Shown: in pieces, positions 28,602 to 36,049 of the stretch
Position numbering within the stretch: the stretch's first letter is position 1
How the letters are laid out: each line of letters starts with the position of its first letter
Source: Bordetella parapertussis
GTDB taxonomy: Bacteria; Pseudomonadota; Gammaproteobacteria; Burkholderiales; Burkholderiaceae_C
Assembly: GCA_945878355.1 (NCBI GenBank)
Contig: CAMCTC010000009.1
Location: 24,063-88,062, forward strand
Direction of reading: 5' to 3'
Length of the DNA stretch: 64,000 nucleotides
Translations under genes and position numbers: made by a program
Notes under the pieces: model-generated
Database searches by the model: none
What the model was told of the DNA's origin: nothing
Seen by the model: only the letters and a program-made list of their open reading frames with translations

Positions 28602-29731
28602 GCGGACTCCAGCACCAGACTGACATGCGACGACATCACGCCGCCATCGCCGTGCAGCAAGGCCACGCCGGCACGCGAGGCCTGGCGAGCACCGGCACGA
28701 CCTGTCATCTGCAAGTGCATCTCGGCCAAATGCGCCATCGCACCGGCCACACCGCAATGACCGTAAGACATCAGCCCACCGTGCAGGTTGAGCGGCATCG
28801 CGCCAGTGACGCTGAAATGCCCTTCGCGGGCCAGCACGCCGGCTTGCCCGCGCGGCGCCAGCCCGATCTCCTCGAGCAGCATCGTCAGCGTGATCGTGAA
28901 GCTGTCGTAAATCGCCGCCGCCTCGACATCGGCCAGGCTGCGACCGGCAGCGGCCAGTGCACGCGCGGTGCAGGCGCCGGCACCGCAGTCGGTCAGACTG
29001 GCCAGCGCGCTGACATGCTGGGCGTTGTGGTGCTGCGTCGCGGCGGCGACGCGCAGCGAATGCGCGCCGACAGGCTCGGCAGAGACGATGACAGCGCAGC
29101 CGCCGTCGGCGATCGCGCAGCAGTCGAGCAGCTTCAGTGGCGAGGCGATCGGTCTGGACGCGAGCACATCCGCCACGCTGATGGGGCTGCGAAACTGCGC
29201 GCCCTCATGCTGCACCGCATGCGTGCGCATCAGCACCGCCAACTCGGCCAGATCCGCCTCGGTGCTGCCGAAGTCGTGCAGGTAGCGCGAGGCCAGCAGG
29301 CCGTAATAAGCGGGGATCGTTGCGCCCAAAGGCACCTCGTAGACCGGGTGCCCGACCTGCGCCAGCACCTGCACCGAAGAGTCACGGCTTTGCCCGGTCA
29401 AGCGGTTCTCGCCGCCGACCACCAACACGCGCCGCGCCACGCCCGAGCCCACCAGCGCATGCGCCAGCATCACCAGCCCGAAACCGGTGGCCCCGCCCAG
29501 CTGCATCGCGTGGGCATAGCTCGGGTGCAGGCCGTAATGCTCGGCGAATACGGTGGCGAGCATCAAGTGCGGCTGAGTCGTGGCGTAGCCGCACAACAGT
29601 CCATCGATGTCGCCGCGCGCCAGACCGGCGTCGGCCAGCGCCAGGTCGGCGGCCTCGCTCATCAGGTCTAGCGTGTTGCGGCCCGGGTGGCGGCCGAAAC
29701 GCGTCAGGCCGCTGCCGACCAGGTAGCTCAT
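28598..29731 (-). CDS. Thiolase-fold protein without nucleophile Cys (SCP2/Ltp2-like)
   Basis: This is a 377-residue thiolase-superfamily protein of the lipid-transfer/SCP-x type. Family features are the N-terminal LVGSGLTRFGRH, ADLALADAGLARGDIDGLLCG, and the C-terminal NLHGGLMSYGHCGVAGAM with the conserved His. At the position of the acylated cysteine (usually a C-x-S-G motif) the sequence reads MQLGGATGFG, so the thiolase nucleophile is missing. That pattern is known from Ltp2-type retro-aldolases that work with a DUF35 partner, and a DUF35 gene follows with 4-bp overlap. An aldolase or lyase role is inference. A structural or condensing role cannot be excluded. Confidence 0.85.
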   Translation of the reverse strand: MSYLVGSGLTRFGRHPGRNTLDLMSEAADLALADAGLARGDIDGLLCGYATTQPHLMLATVFAEHYGLHPSYAHAMQLGGATGFGLVMLAHALVGSGVARRVLVVGGENRLTGQSRDSSVQVLAQVGHPVYEVPLGATIPAYYGLLASRYLHDFGSTEADLAELAVLMRTHAVQHEGAQFRSPISVADVLASRPIASPLKLLDCCAIADGGCAVIVSAEPVGAHSLRVAAATQHHNAQHVSALASLTDCGAGACTARALAAAGRSLADVEAAAIYDSFTITLTMLLEEIGLAPRGQAGVLAREGHFSVTGAMPLNLHGGLMSYGHCGVAGAMAHLAEMHLQMTGRAGARQASRAGVALLHGDGGVMSSHVSLVLESA

Positions 29732-29786
29732 CGCGCCAAGCCCTGGTGACGCGACGAATGAAGTGGCCGGTGTCGGGACATCGGCG

Positions 29787-30866
29787 TCAAACCGTTGCCA
29801 CCGGCGTCGCGGGCGACCCCACCGCGCCTGGCAGACGCAGCGGCGGCGCCGTCAGCAGGAAACGGCTGCGGCCATGGGCGCGCAGCCAGTTCGACAGCTC
29901 GCTGAGGTGCCAGATCTCCCCCAGGTGAACGCCGAGCTTGAACAAGCAGTGCTCGTGCAGCGGCAAGGTTGCGCAGCAGCCCGGGTGGCCGATCGCCGGA
30001 TGTGCCTCGACCGCGTAGTTGTCGGCGATCAGCACCGACAAACCGCTGTCGGTGATCCACTGCAGCAGCTTGGCATCGCGACCGTCGAGCACCGCACCAG
30101 TCTGGTCTAGCACCGCCGCATCGGGCTGGCCGGCCATCTCGACCAAGGCCTGGGCGAAGCCGGTGTGCAGGCACAGCATGTCGCCGGTCTCGACCACGAC
30201 CTTGTCGGCCTCGATGATGCGCATCAAGCTGTCGTAGCCGACCAGGCTGCGTCCCCGGCCCAGATTGGCCTGCAGGTCGATCATCACGCCGCGGCCCTGG
30301 ACGCAGCGTGCGGCCATGTTCTCGATGCCCAGCGCAGCGGCCTTGGAGGTCGAGCGGGACTGGCCCGGCGCGGGCACACCCGCATCGCTGCCCTCGGTCG
30401 GCGCCAGGATGTGGCGACCGGCCCTGAAGCCGTTGTAGTACACCGCCTCGGCAATGCCGTCGCCATTGGCGTCGAACATCTGGCCCACATGCGCCAAGCT
30501 GTCCCATTGGGTGGAGTACTGCAAGTGCATCACCACCAGGTCGTCGCTGATCACGTCGGTGTGCATCGGGTTGTCAGTGATCAGCCGGTAGTTCATGTTC
30601 GGCCGGCCATTGCGCAGCGTGGGCCGCAACACCGGCGGCAGACGCCGCGGGTTGAGCACGTTGCCGCCGGGCAGGTCTAGCGGCAGGCTCAGGCAGAAGG
30701 TCAGCCCCTCCTGGACCTCAGCCACACCTTGCTTGACCTTTTGCGGCGTCAGCAGGTTGATGCGGCCGCATTGGTCGTCGGCGCCGAAGTCACCCCAGTT
30801 CGAGCCTGGCGGGCGGTGGATCCAACGCGGTTCGTTGGCTTCGCTGGCATGGTTTGATTCGGACAT
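29787..30866 (-). CDS. Cyclase/kynurenine formamidase-like metal hydrolase
   Basis: This 359-residue member of the cyclase (PF04199-type) family is expected to hydrolyse or lactonise a cyclic or amide substrate. The usual HxGTHxD metal motif is represented by MHLQYSTQWDSLAHVG, as in the longer cyclase subfamily. GRGVMIDL, DMLCLHTGFAQ and IADNYAVEAHP are further conserved blocks. ATG 30866 follows AGGAGTT at good spacing. It sits in the middle of an operon between two thiolase-like/DUF35 pairs, suggesting ring or amide opening in the same degradative route. No signal peptide is seen, so it should be cytoplasmic. Confidence 0.85.
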   Translation of the reverse strand: MSESNHASEANEPRWIHRPPGSNWGDFGADDQCGRINLLTPQKVKQGVAEVQEGLTFCLSLPLDLPGGNVLNPRRLPPVLRPTLRNGRPNMNYRLITDNPMHTDVISDDLVVMHLQYSTQWDSLAHVGQMFDANGDGIAEAVYYNGFRAGRHILAPTEGSDAGVPAPGQSRSTSKAAALGIENMAARCVQGRGVMIDLQANLGRGRSLVGYDSLMRIIEADKVVVETGDMLCLHTGFAQALVEMAGQPDAAVLDQTGAVLDGRDAKLLQWITDSGLSVLIADNYAVEAHPAIGHPGCCATLPLHEHCLFKLGVHLGEIWHLSELSNWLRAHGRSRFLLTAPPLRLPGAVGSPATPVATV

Positions 30867-30978
30867 CAGTTCAACTCCTGTGGTGGCAAGAACGTGACAA
30901 AGTGCCCGGCCGAGACGATCGCGCCTGCGCTGGAATGCGTTTGAATTTGGACGGTTCGGCCTGCCGCCGCTGCATCCG

Positions 30979-32133
30979 TCACAGGGTCTCTCGGGTGCCG
31001 AGGATCGCGGTGACCTGGCTAGACAGCACGCCGCCGTTGCCATGAGCGAGCGCGAGCTTCGCACCCTGCACCTGACGCGCCCCGGCCATGCCCGTGAGTT
31101 GCTGCACCGCCTCGACGACGGTGAACAAGCTGTACATGCCCGGGTGCACACAGGACAGTCCACCGCCATTGGTGTTGACGGGCAGCGCGCCGCCCGGCGC
31201 GATGCGACCACCCTCGACGAAGCGGCCGCCCTCGCCTTTGGCACAAAAGCCCAGGTCTTCGAGGAACAGGATCGTGTTGATCGTGAAAGCGTCGTAGAGC
31301 TCGACGACATCGATGTCGGCCGGGCCGTAGCCCGACTGTGCGAAGGCCCTGGCCCCGGACTGCACGGCGCCGGTGACCGTCAGGTCGGCCATCGCCGAGA
31401 TGTTCATGTGCGTCGTCTCGGCGGCCGCGCCCAGCAGGTAGACCGGTTGAGCGGCATGGTCGGGCGCGCGGTCGGCGCGGCACATCACGACCGCGGCCGC
31501 ACCGTCGGTCACCAAGCAGCAATCCCGCACCCCCAAGGGGTCGGCGACCCGGCGTGCACCCAGCACATCGGCGATCGTCAGATCCTCGCGCATGAAGGCT
31601 TCGGGGTTCTTCTGCGCCCACTTGCGCGCCGAGACCGCAACCTCGGCGAGTTGCTCACTCGTCGTGCCGTACTGGTGCATGTGGCGCGATGCCGCCAGTG
31701 CGTAGGCCGACACCGGCATCAGCGGCCGGTAGGCCGCCTCGAAGTAAGGGATCTTCTGCGAGCTCACCAGCTTGCCCGCGCCCGAACGCTGGTTGCTGCC
31801 ATAGGCGACGAGCGCGACATTGCACTGCCCGGTGGCCAGCGCGTTGGCGGCCCAGAACATATGGGTCAGGAAGGCCGAGCCGCCAGTGCGGTTGTTGTCG
31901 GTGATCTTGGGGTGGATGCCCAGGTACTCCGACAGCGACAGCCCGGACAGAAAGTCCTGCGGCAGGCCAACGAACAAACCGTCTACATCGGCCGGGGTCA
32001 GGTTCGCCTGCTTCAGTGCTTTCAGGCTGGCGTGCGCCGCCAGGTCGATCGACTCGAGGCCGGGCGCCTCGCCGATGCCATAAGTTGCAGCGCCAACGAT
32101 CGCCGACTGTCCACGCGGAAACCCATCGTTCAT
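30979..32133 (-). CDS. Second thiolase-fold protein without nucleophile Cys
   Basis: The 384-residue protein belongs to the same SCP2/Ltp2-like group as the product at 28598-29731 but is clearly divergent from it. It reads QSAIVGAATYGIGEAPGLES at the N-terminus. The expected nucleophile region reads TDNNRTGGSAFLTHMFWAAN with no cysteine. The His motif is NTNGGGLSCVHPGMYS. ATG 32133 follows AGGAGAG. A DUF35 gene lies 37 bp upstream on the same strand, giving a second thiolase/DUF35 pair. Both pairs are arranged around the cyclase gene in mirror order. A carbon-carbon lyase function with CoA esters is plausible but not proven. Confidence 0.85.
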   Translation of the reverse strand: MNDGFPRGQSAIVGAATYGIGEAPGLESIDLAAHASLKALKQANLTPADVDGLFVGLPQDFLSGLSLSEYLGIHPKITDNNRTGGSAFLTHMFWAANALATGQCNVALVAYGSNQRSGAGKLVSSQKIPYFEAAYRPLMPVSAYALAASRHMHQYGTTSEQLAEVAVSARKWAQKNPEAFMREDLTIADVLGARRVADPLGVRDCCLVTDGAAAVVMCRADRAPDHAAQPVYLLGAAAETTHMNISAMADLTVTGAVQSGARAFAQSGYGPADIDVVELYDAFTINTILFLEDLGFCAKGEGGRFVEGGRIAPGGALPVNTNGGGLSCVHPGMYSLFTVVEAVQQLTGMAGARQVQGAKLALAHGNGGVLSSQVTAILGTRETL

Positions 32134-32170
32134 CCAGACTCTCCTGAGAAGTATTGCGGCCGAGACCGGG

Positions 32171-32557
32171 TCAGCCCACCGGGTCGAAAACGACCAGCGG
32201 CGAATCGCCTTCGACGGCGATACGCGCCTTGACACGCATGCCGATGCGCACTGCGTCGCTCGCCATCGACTCGACACGGCTCATCATCCGAGGCCCTTCG
32301 TCGAGGTCGATCAACGCAACGTTGTAGCTCTGGGCTGGTGGGCGCTGGCGCATCGTGCTGGTGGCGTAGACCGTCCCGCCACCCGAGGCCTCGACCCACT
32401 CCAGGTCGGTCGCGCCGGTCGCCGGTTCGGCCACCCGCGGATAGAACACGAAGCGACCGCTGGCACGGCTGCGCTGGATCATGAACCGCCCCTCGGCCAG
32501 ATGCTGCAGATACTCGCGCTCAGGCAGCGGCGAGACAGTGGGGGTCGGCTCGGACAT
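32171..32557 (-). CDS. DUF35 OB-fold protein lacking the zinc-ribbon cysteines
   Basis: The 128-residue protein has the DUF35 architecture: an N-terminal helix (EREYLQHLAEGRFMIQR), a short linker where the zinc ribbon should be, then the OB fold (YNVALIDLDEGPRMMSRVE, IGMRVKARI). Unlike the partner at 28212-28601, it contains no cysteines in the ribbon region, which reads QRSRASGRFVFYPRVAEPAT. Metal binding has therefore been lost. ATG 32557 follows GGAG at 10 bp. It heads the operon and lies next to the second thiolase-like gene, its likely partner. Confidence 0.86.
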   Translation of the reverse strand: MSEPTPTVSPLPEREYLQHLAEGRFMIQRSRASGRFVFYPRVAEPATGATDLEWVEASGGGTVYATSTMRQRPPAQSYNVALIDLDEGPRMMSRVESMASDAVRIGMRVKARIAVEGDSPLVVFDPVG

Positions 32558-32627
32558 GTAGACAGCTCCGGTGTATCTTGGTGGACGCGAACTCAGCATA
32601 GGCGGTGCAGATCAGCTGGGCTGTCGC

Positions 32628-32644
32628 CTTCGGCTCAAGCGCCG
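32628..32644. repeat. 17-bp direct repeat flanking vapBC module, left copy
   Basis: CTTCGGCTCAAGCGCCG occurs here and, identical and in the same orientation, at 33443-33459. The two copies bracket the PIN toxin/antitoxin pair at a distance of 815 bp. Similarity continues imperfectly for about ten bases to the right. They could mark the ends of an inserted segment or belong to a dispersed repeat. Confidence 0.75.
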
Positions 32645-32665
32645 GTCGATCGATGCGAACAGGGT

Positions 32666-33076
32666 TCAGCTCAGCAACTGCACGTGCAAGCCGGCCACCC
32701 GCGAGAACTGGGCATCGCCTGTCAAGAAAACGTGCTGGTCACCCAACTGAAGGCAACTGGCGGCTTGCAGACAATCCGGCGTGCGCAAGCCATGTTTTGC
32801 CCGGATCGCTGCCGCCAACTCCACCACGTCACGGCTCAGGTCTACCCATACCAAATCACTGCGGCCAAAGAAAGCATCGTAGACCGCCAGCAACACTCGG
32901 TCATTGGATCTCATCGGCCCGACCCGGCACTCCAGCCAGCTCAGCCGGCTCAGGGCCGCACCCAGTTGTGGATGGGCAGTGGCGATCATCGCCAGTTTCT
33001 GCCGCACCCTCTTGGCGAAGGGCTCCCTGCCCTCGACCAGATAGATCAGCGCATTGGCGTCAAAGAATGCAATCAC
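32666..33076 (-). CDS. vapC: PIN-domain ribonuclease toxin, VapC family
   Basis: The 136-residue PIN-domain protein is a probable RNA-cleaving toxin. The four acidic metal-binding positions are visible: Asp in IAFFDANALIYLVEG, Glu in LSWLECRVG, Asp in GLRTPDCLQAA, and Asp in HVFLTGDAQFS. The GTG start at 33076 overlaps the antitoxin stop (GTGA), so translation is coupled. Size and motif spacing are normal for VapC. With its antitoxin it forms a complete type II module inserted between the thiolase operon and the carboxyltransferase gene. Confidence 0.9.
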   Translation of the reverse strand: MIAFFDANALIYLVEGREPFAKRVRQKLAMIATAHPQLGAALSRLSWLECRVGPMRSNDRVLLAVYDAFFGRSDLVWVDLSRDVVELAAAIRAKHGLRTPDCLQAASCLQLGDQHVFLTGDAQFSRVAGLHVQLLS

Positions 33077-33339
33077 CAAGCCCGCTCGGCGTTCAAACTG
33101 GCATCGATGTCGGCCTTGCGCCGCTTGCCGGCGGCGGGCTGCCCCAGCAACCACTGCACGGCGGTCAGACCGGTTTGTGCGGACTTGCCGTTGACAAGAC
33201 GAAGGTATTCGTCTTCTGACAAAACCACGGCGGCGGGCTTGTTGCGCTTGACGATGTGCAGTGGCCCGCGGCGCAGGCCGTCTTCAATGGCCGCCATACC
33301 GCGGCGCTTGATTTCGGAAACGGTGACGGTGTTGTTCAT
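33073..33339 (-). CDS. Phd/YefM-like antitoxin of the PIN toxin
   Basis: The 88-residue protein starts MNNTVTVSEIKRRGMAAIED. It continues with the Phd/YefM-type strand HIVKRNKPAAVVLSEDEYL and a basic, probably disordered C-terminal tail that should wrap the toxin. It overlaps the toxin gene by 4 bp. It should neutralise the PIN toxin and repress its own promoter. A pair of 9-bp direct repeats 33-53 bp upstream of the start is a candidate operator. ATG 33339 is chosen because the conserved N-terminus begins there; the longer open frame upstream is noncoding. Confidence 0.87.
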   Translation of the reverse strand: MNNTVTVSEIKRRGMAAIEDGLRRGPLHIVKRNKPAAVVLSEDEYLRLVNGKSAQTGLTAVQWLLGQPAAGKRRKADIDASLNAERAW

Positions 33340-33371
33340 GGCTTGAGGCTCTGAATACGATGCTTTGAATG

Positions 33372-33392
33372 GTACCGTTTTCAGTACCGTTT
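33372..33392 (-). promoter_or_regulatory. Candidate antitoxin operator, two 9-bp direct repeats
   Basis: GTACCGTTT occurs at 33372-33380 and again at 33384-33392, one helical turn (12 bp) apart, 33 bp upstream of the antitoxin start. Spacing and position suit an autoregulatory binding site. The first copy overlaps the palindrome GGTACC. Function is inferred. Confidence 0.5.
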
Positions 33393-33442
33393 GTGAAACC
33401 CCGCAAACAAGGCATCGCGCGACACGGTGCAGGTCGGGCGGA

Positions 33443-33459
33443 CTTCGGCTCAAGCGCCG
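33443..33459. repeat. 17-bp direct repeat flanking vapBC module, right copy
   Basis: This is identical to 32628-32644. It lies between the antitoxin promoter region and the palindromic repeat copy 2. Confidence 0.75.
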
Positions 33460-33523
33460 ATCAATCGCAGCCGCTCGGCCGTCGATGGACACCTGAGCTC
33501 CCCGAAGCCGCCCGCCTGGGGGG

Positions 33524-33555
33524 TCAAGCAAAGTGGCCAAGCCACATTTGCTTGA
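33524..33555. repeat. Dispersed palindromic repeat, copy 2
   Basis: On the minus strand this 32-bp hairpin (arms TCAAGCAAA / TTTGCTTGA and GTGGC / GCCAC) matches copy 1 at 14971-15002, differing mainly in the loop. A GC-rich flank with GGGCGGCTTCGGGGAGC follows on its minus-strand 3' side, parallel to the flank of copy 1. It lies in the gap before the carboxyltransferase gene. Confidence 0.85.
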
Positions 33556-33627
33556 GACCGCGAGAATGCCCACATCGACTTCCAAGAAGCGCGCGAAACC
33601 CTCACCGCCCGAGATCGGACCCCCCAG

Positions 33628-35154
33628 ATGAACAGCACCGAGCCCTTCGACGACTTGGCCACCCGCCGACTCAAGATCCACGCCATGGGCGGCGAGGCCA
33701 AGCTGGCGACCCGGCGCGCCAGCGGCGTGATGAATGCGCGCGAACGCATCGCTGCGCTGTGCGATGCCGGCAGCTTCAGCGAGATCGGCGAATTCGCCCG
33801 CTCCGCAAGACCCGAGGACCTGGACCGCACACCGGCAGACGGCATCGTCACTGGCTTCGGACGGGTCGATGGCCGCAACATCGCCGTCGCCTCGTTCGAC
33901 TTGACCACCTTGGGTGCGTCGTCGACAGTGACCAACATCCGCAAGCTCAATTTCCTCAAGCTCAGCGCGTCCAAGGCCGGCATCGCCTGCGCGTTCCTGA
34001 TCGAGTCGGCTGGCGCGAGGATGCCCGACATCCAAGGCGCCGTCGGCATGGGCCGGGTTGGCCAGCTCAACGCCACCAACCGCGACCGCGACGTGCCCTG
34101 GGTCTGCGCGGTGCTCGGGCCTTGCTATGGCATGGGCACCTGGTATGCGGTGCAGTCCGACTTTGCGGTGATGCGCCGCGACGCCACGTTCTCGGTGGCC
34201 AGCCCCAAGGTCACTTCGGTCGCTTTGGGCCAGGTGGTCACACCTGAAGAGTTGGGCGGCTCGGACCTGCATGCCGACACCACCGGCCAGATCGACTTGG
34301 TGACCGACACCGATGCCCAGGCAATCGCCGCGCTGCGTCGCTTTCTATCTTATCTGCCGTCGAATGCGAAGATGCCAGCGCCGGCGTCCGACGGCCCGGT
34401 CAGCGCGCGGCCGGCGGCCGATCTCGAGGCGCTGATCCCGCTGGCGCGCAACCAGATCTATGACGGCCGAAAGTTGGTCGATTGCGTCGCCGACATCGAC
34501 TCGGTGATGCCCTGGCGGCCGCGCCACGGCCGGGCGCTCGAGACGGCGCTGGTGCGGATGAACGGCCACCCGGTTGGCATTGTCGCGAGCAATCCCTGGC
34601 CCAAAGGCGGCGCGATCGACGGCGCGTCCTGCGACAAGATGACCGAGTTCATCGTGCTGTGCGACAGCTTCAACATCCCACTGGTGCTGCTGGCCGACAC
34701 ACCCGGCTTCCTGGTGGGATTGAAAGCCGAACAAGAAGGCGTGGCGGGCAAGATCATGAACAACCTGCGCGCGCTGTCGCTCGCCACCGTGCCCAAGATC
34801 GCGGTAGTGGTGCGCAAAAGCTATGGTCAGGCCTACCTGAACATGGGCGGTGGCGTCGCCGATGTGGTGGCCGTGATGACCACCGGCGAGGTCGGCTTCG
34901 TCGACCCGGCGGTGGCCGTCAGCGTGGTGCACAACCGTCGCGCCCAGGACGGTGACGCCGAATACGAGTCTCTGATGCGCGACATGGTGGTCAGCAACTC
35001 GCCTTTTGAGCTGGCCGGCATGTTCGCCGCGCATGCGGTGATCCGCCCCGGCGAGACACGCGACTGGGTGATCCAGATGCTCGACGTCTTCCAGCAGCGC
35101 TCGCGAGGCGGTGTCGGTGAACATCGGCTGGCCACCTGGCCGACCAGCCTGTGA
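33628..35154 (+). CDS. Acyl-CoA carboxylase carboxyltransferase subunit
   Basis: The 508-residue protein contains both crotonase-fold halves of a biotin-dependent carboxyltransferase (PccB/MccB type). The N-half carries RASGVMNARERIAALCD, the IESAGARMPDIQGAVGMGR oxyanion region and GPCYGMGTW. The C-half carries ADTPGFLVGLKAEQEGVAGK and VVVRKSYGQAYLNMGG. It should transfer carboxyl from carboxybiotin to an acyl-CoA such as propionyl-CoA or a related substrate. No biotin carboxylase or biotin carrier gene is adjacent, so its partner subunit must be elsewhere. The neighbouring thiolase/DUF35 operon supports a role in acyl-CoA metabolism. Confidence 0.88.
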   Translation: MNSTEPFDDLATRRLKIHAMGGEAKLATRRASGVMNARERIAALCDAGSFSEIGEFARSARPEDLDRTPADGIVTGFGRVDGRNIAVASFDLTTLGASSTVTNIRKLNFLKLSASKAGIACAFLIESAGARMPDIQGAVGMGRVGQLNATNRDRDVPWVCAVLGPCYGMGTWYAVQSDFAVMRRDATFSVASPKVTSVALGQVVTPEELGGSDLHADTTGQIDLVTDTDAQAIAALRRFLSYLPSNAKMPAPASDGPVSARPAADLEALIPLARNQIYDGRKLVDCVADIDSVMPWRPRHGRALETALVRMNGHPVGIVASNPWPKGGAIDGASCDKMTEFIVLCDSFNIPLVLLADTPGFLVGLKAEQEGVAGKIMNNLRALSLATVPKIAVVVRKSYGQAYLNMGGGVADVVAVMTTGEVGFVDPAVAVSVVHNRRAQDGDAEYESLMRDMVVSNSPFELAGMFAAHAVIRPGETRDWVIQMLDVFQQRSRGGVGEHRLATWPTSL

Positions 35155-35548
35155 GCGCCTCAAGGGCCAGCCATCGACCCGATCTGATCGACAAGCAATG
35201 GCTGACTGGACCGGTCCATAGGGGTCTTTGCTGATCGACTTCATCAAGTCGCAAATTACACTGCTCGCGGACTATTTGATATGGCCACACCCATGACAGA
35301 AAGCCCAATGATCGGAGGGTTCCAAGCAAGGGTTCGAATGAGCAAAATCGAGCGAAACGGCTCGAGCCAGACGCTCAAAGCCGTTCAACGGATCGACCAG
35401 CGGACCCTGTGACGCGATCCAAGTTGGCAGTGATGGGGTCGCTGTCAAAAGCGGCAAGCATGAAGTAGACGCCGTTGAAAAACGTCTTGTTGACAAGACA
35501 CCGGGCAGCACGATTGACCCACCACCGATTGATCAAGGAGAGATGACG
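35155..35548 (+). other. 394-bp intergenic region upstream of TRAP operon
   Basis: No full gene is seen. A 43-codon frame (35281-35412) ends SKIERNGSSQTLKAVQ plus a few residues. It faintly resembles the N-terminus of an IclR-type regulator, so it may be a regulator remnant; this is weak. The perfect palindrome at 35207 is listed separately. Base composition is lower in GC than the flanking genes around 35220-35290. Confidence 0.4.
35207..35218. promoter_or_regulatory. Perfect 12-bp palindrome, candidate operator
   Basis: TGGACCGGTCCA is fully self-complementary and lies in the gap 331 bp before the TRAP operon. Its TGG-N6-CCA form resembles sites of FadR-type GntR regulators. There is no direct evidence of binding. 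Confidence 0.4.
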
Positions 35549-36049
35549 ATGCAGGCAGCCAAGCTGTTGCTGAAGTGGCTGTGGCGGATCGAGGCCACGG
35601 TATGTGTTGTGACGTTTTCACTGACGGCACTGGCGCTGATGTCAGACGTGATTGGCCGGGAACTGCTCGGTGACGGCATCTTCGGCGCACAGCGCTTCGC
35701 CGTCTGGACCACCGCAATCTCCGGACTGCTGGGTTTCGCACTGGTCACCGCCGAGCGAGGTCATCTGCGGCCGCAATTCGCCGACGGTTGGCTGCCCCGG
35801 GCGCTTGACCCCTACATGGACCGCATCGGTGACATCGTGTCTGCGGCCATTTGCCTGTTTCTGGGCTATTTCGCCTGGAACTTCGTCATGAGCTCTATGC
35901 AACTCGGCGAGCGCGGCATGGCCATTCCGATCCAGGTCTGGCCGATTCAGCTCATCCTGCCTTGGATGTTCGGTTCATCGGCGCTTCGGCACATCGCTTT
36001 TGCCACTTGGCCGGCGCTGCGCCCTGAGCCGAAAGAGGAGAATCTTTGA
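35549..36049 (+). CDS. dctQ: TRAP transporter small membrane subunit, DctQ family
   Basis: The 166-residue protein has four predicted membrane helices (about residues 15-35, 46-65, 90-110, 125-145) and the DctQ-type pattern of an early RELLGDGIFGAQRFAVWTT motif. It forms the small membrane subunit of a tripartite ATP-independent periplasmic transporter driven by an ion gradient. AAGGAG lies 8 bp before the ATG at 35549; the ATG at 35543 is too close to that site to be the start. It overlaps DctM by one base (TGATG). Confidence 0.9.
   Translation: MQAAKLLLKWLWRIEATVCVVTFSLTALALMSDVIGRELLGDGIFGAQRFAVWTTAISGLLGFALVTAERGHLRPQFADGWLPRALDPYMDRIGDIVSAAICLFLGYFAWNFVMSSMQLGERGMAIPIQVWPIQLILPWMFGSSALRHIAFATWPALRPEPKEENL

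Noticed and set aside
30595..32277. In-frame upstream extension of the second thiolase-like gene
   Set aside because: The extension overlaps the DUF35 gene, and a good ribosome site precedes 32133.
33340..34272. Long minus-strand extension of the antitoxin frame across the carboxyltransferase gene
   Set aside because: It is antisense to a clear coding gene and passes through the palindromic repeat. The conserved antitoxin starts at 33339.
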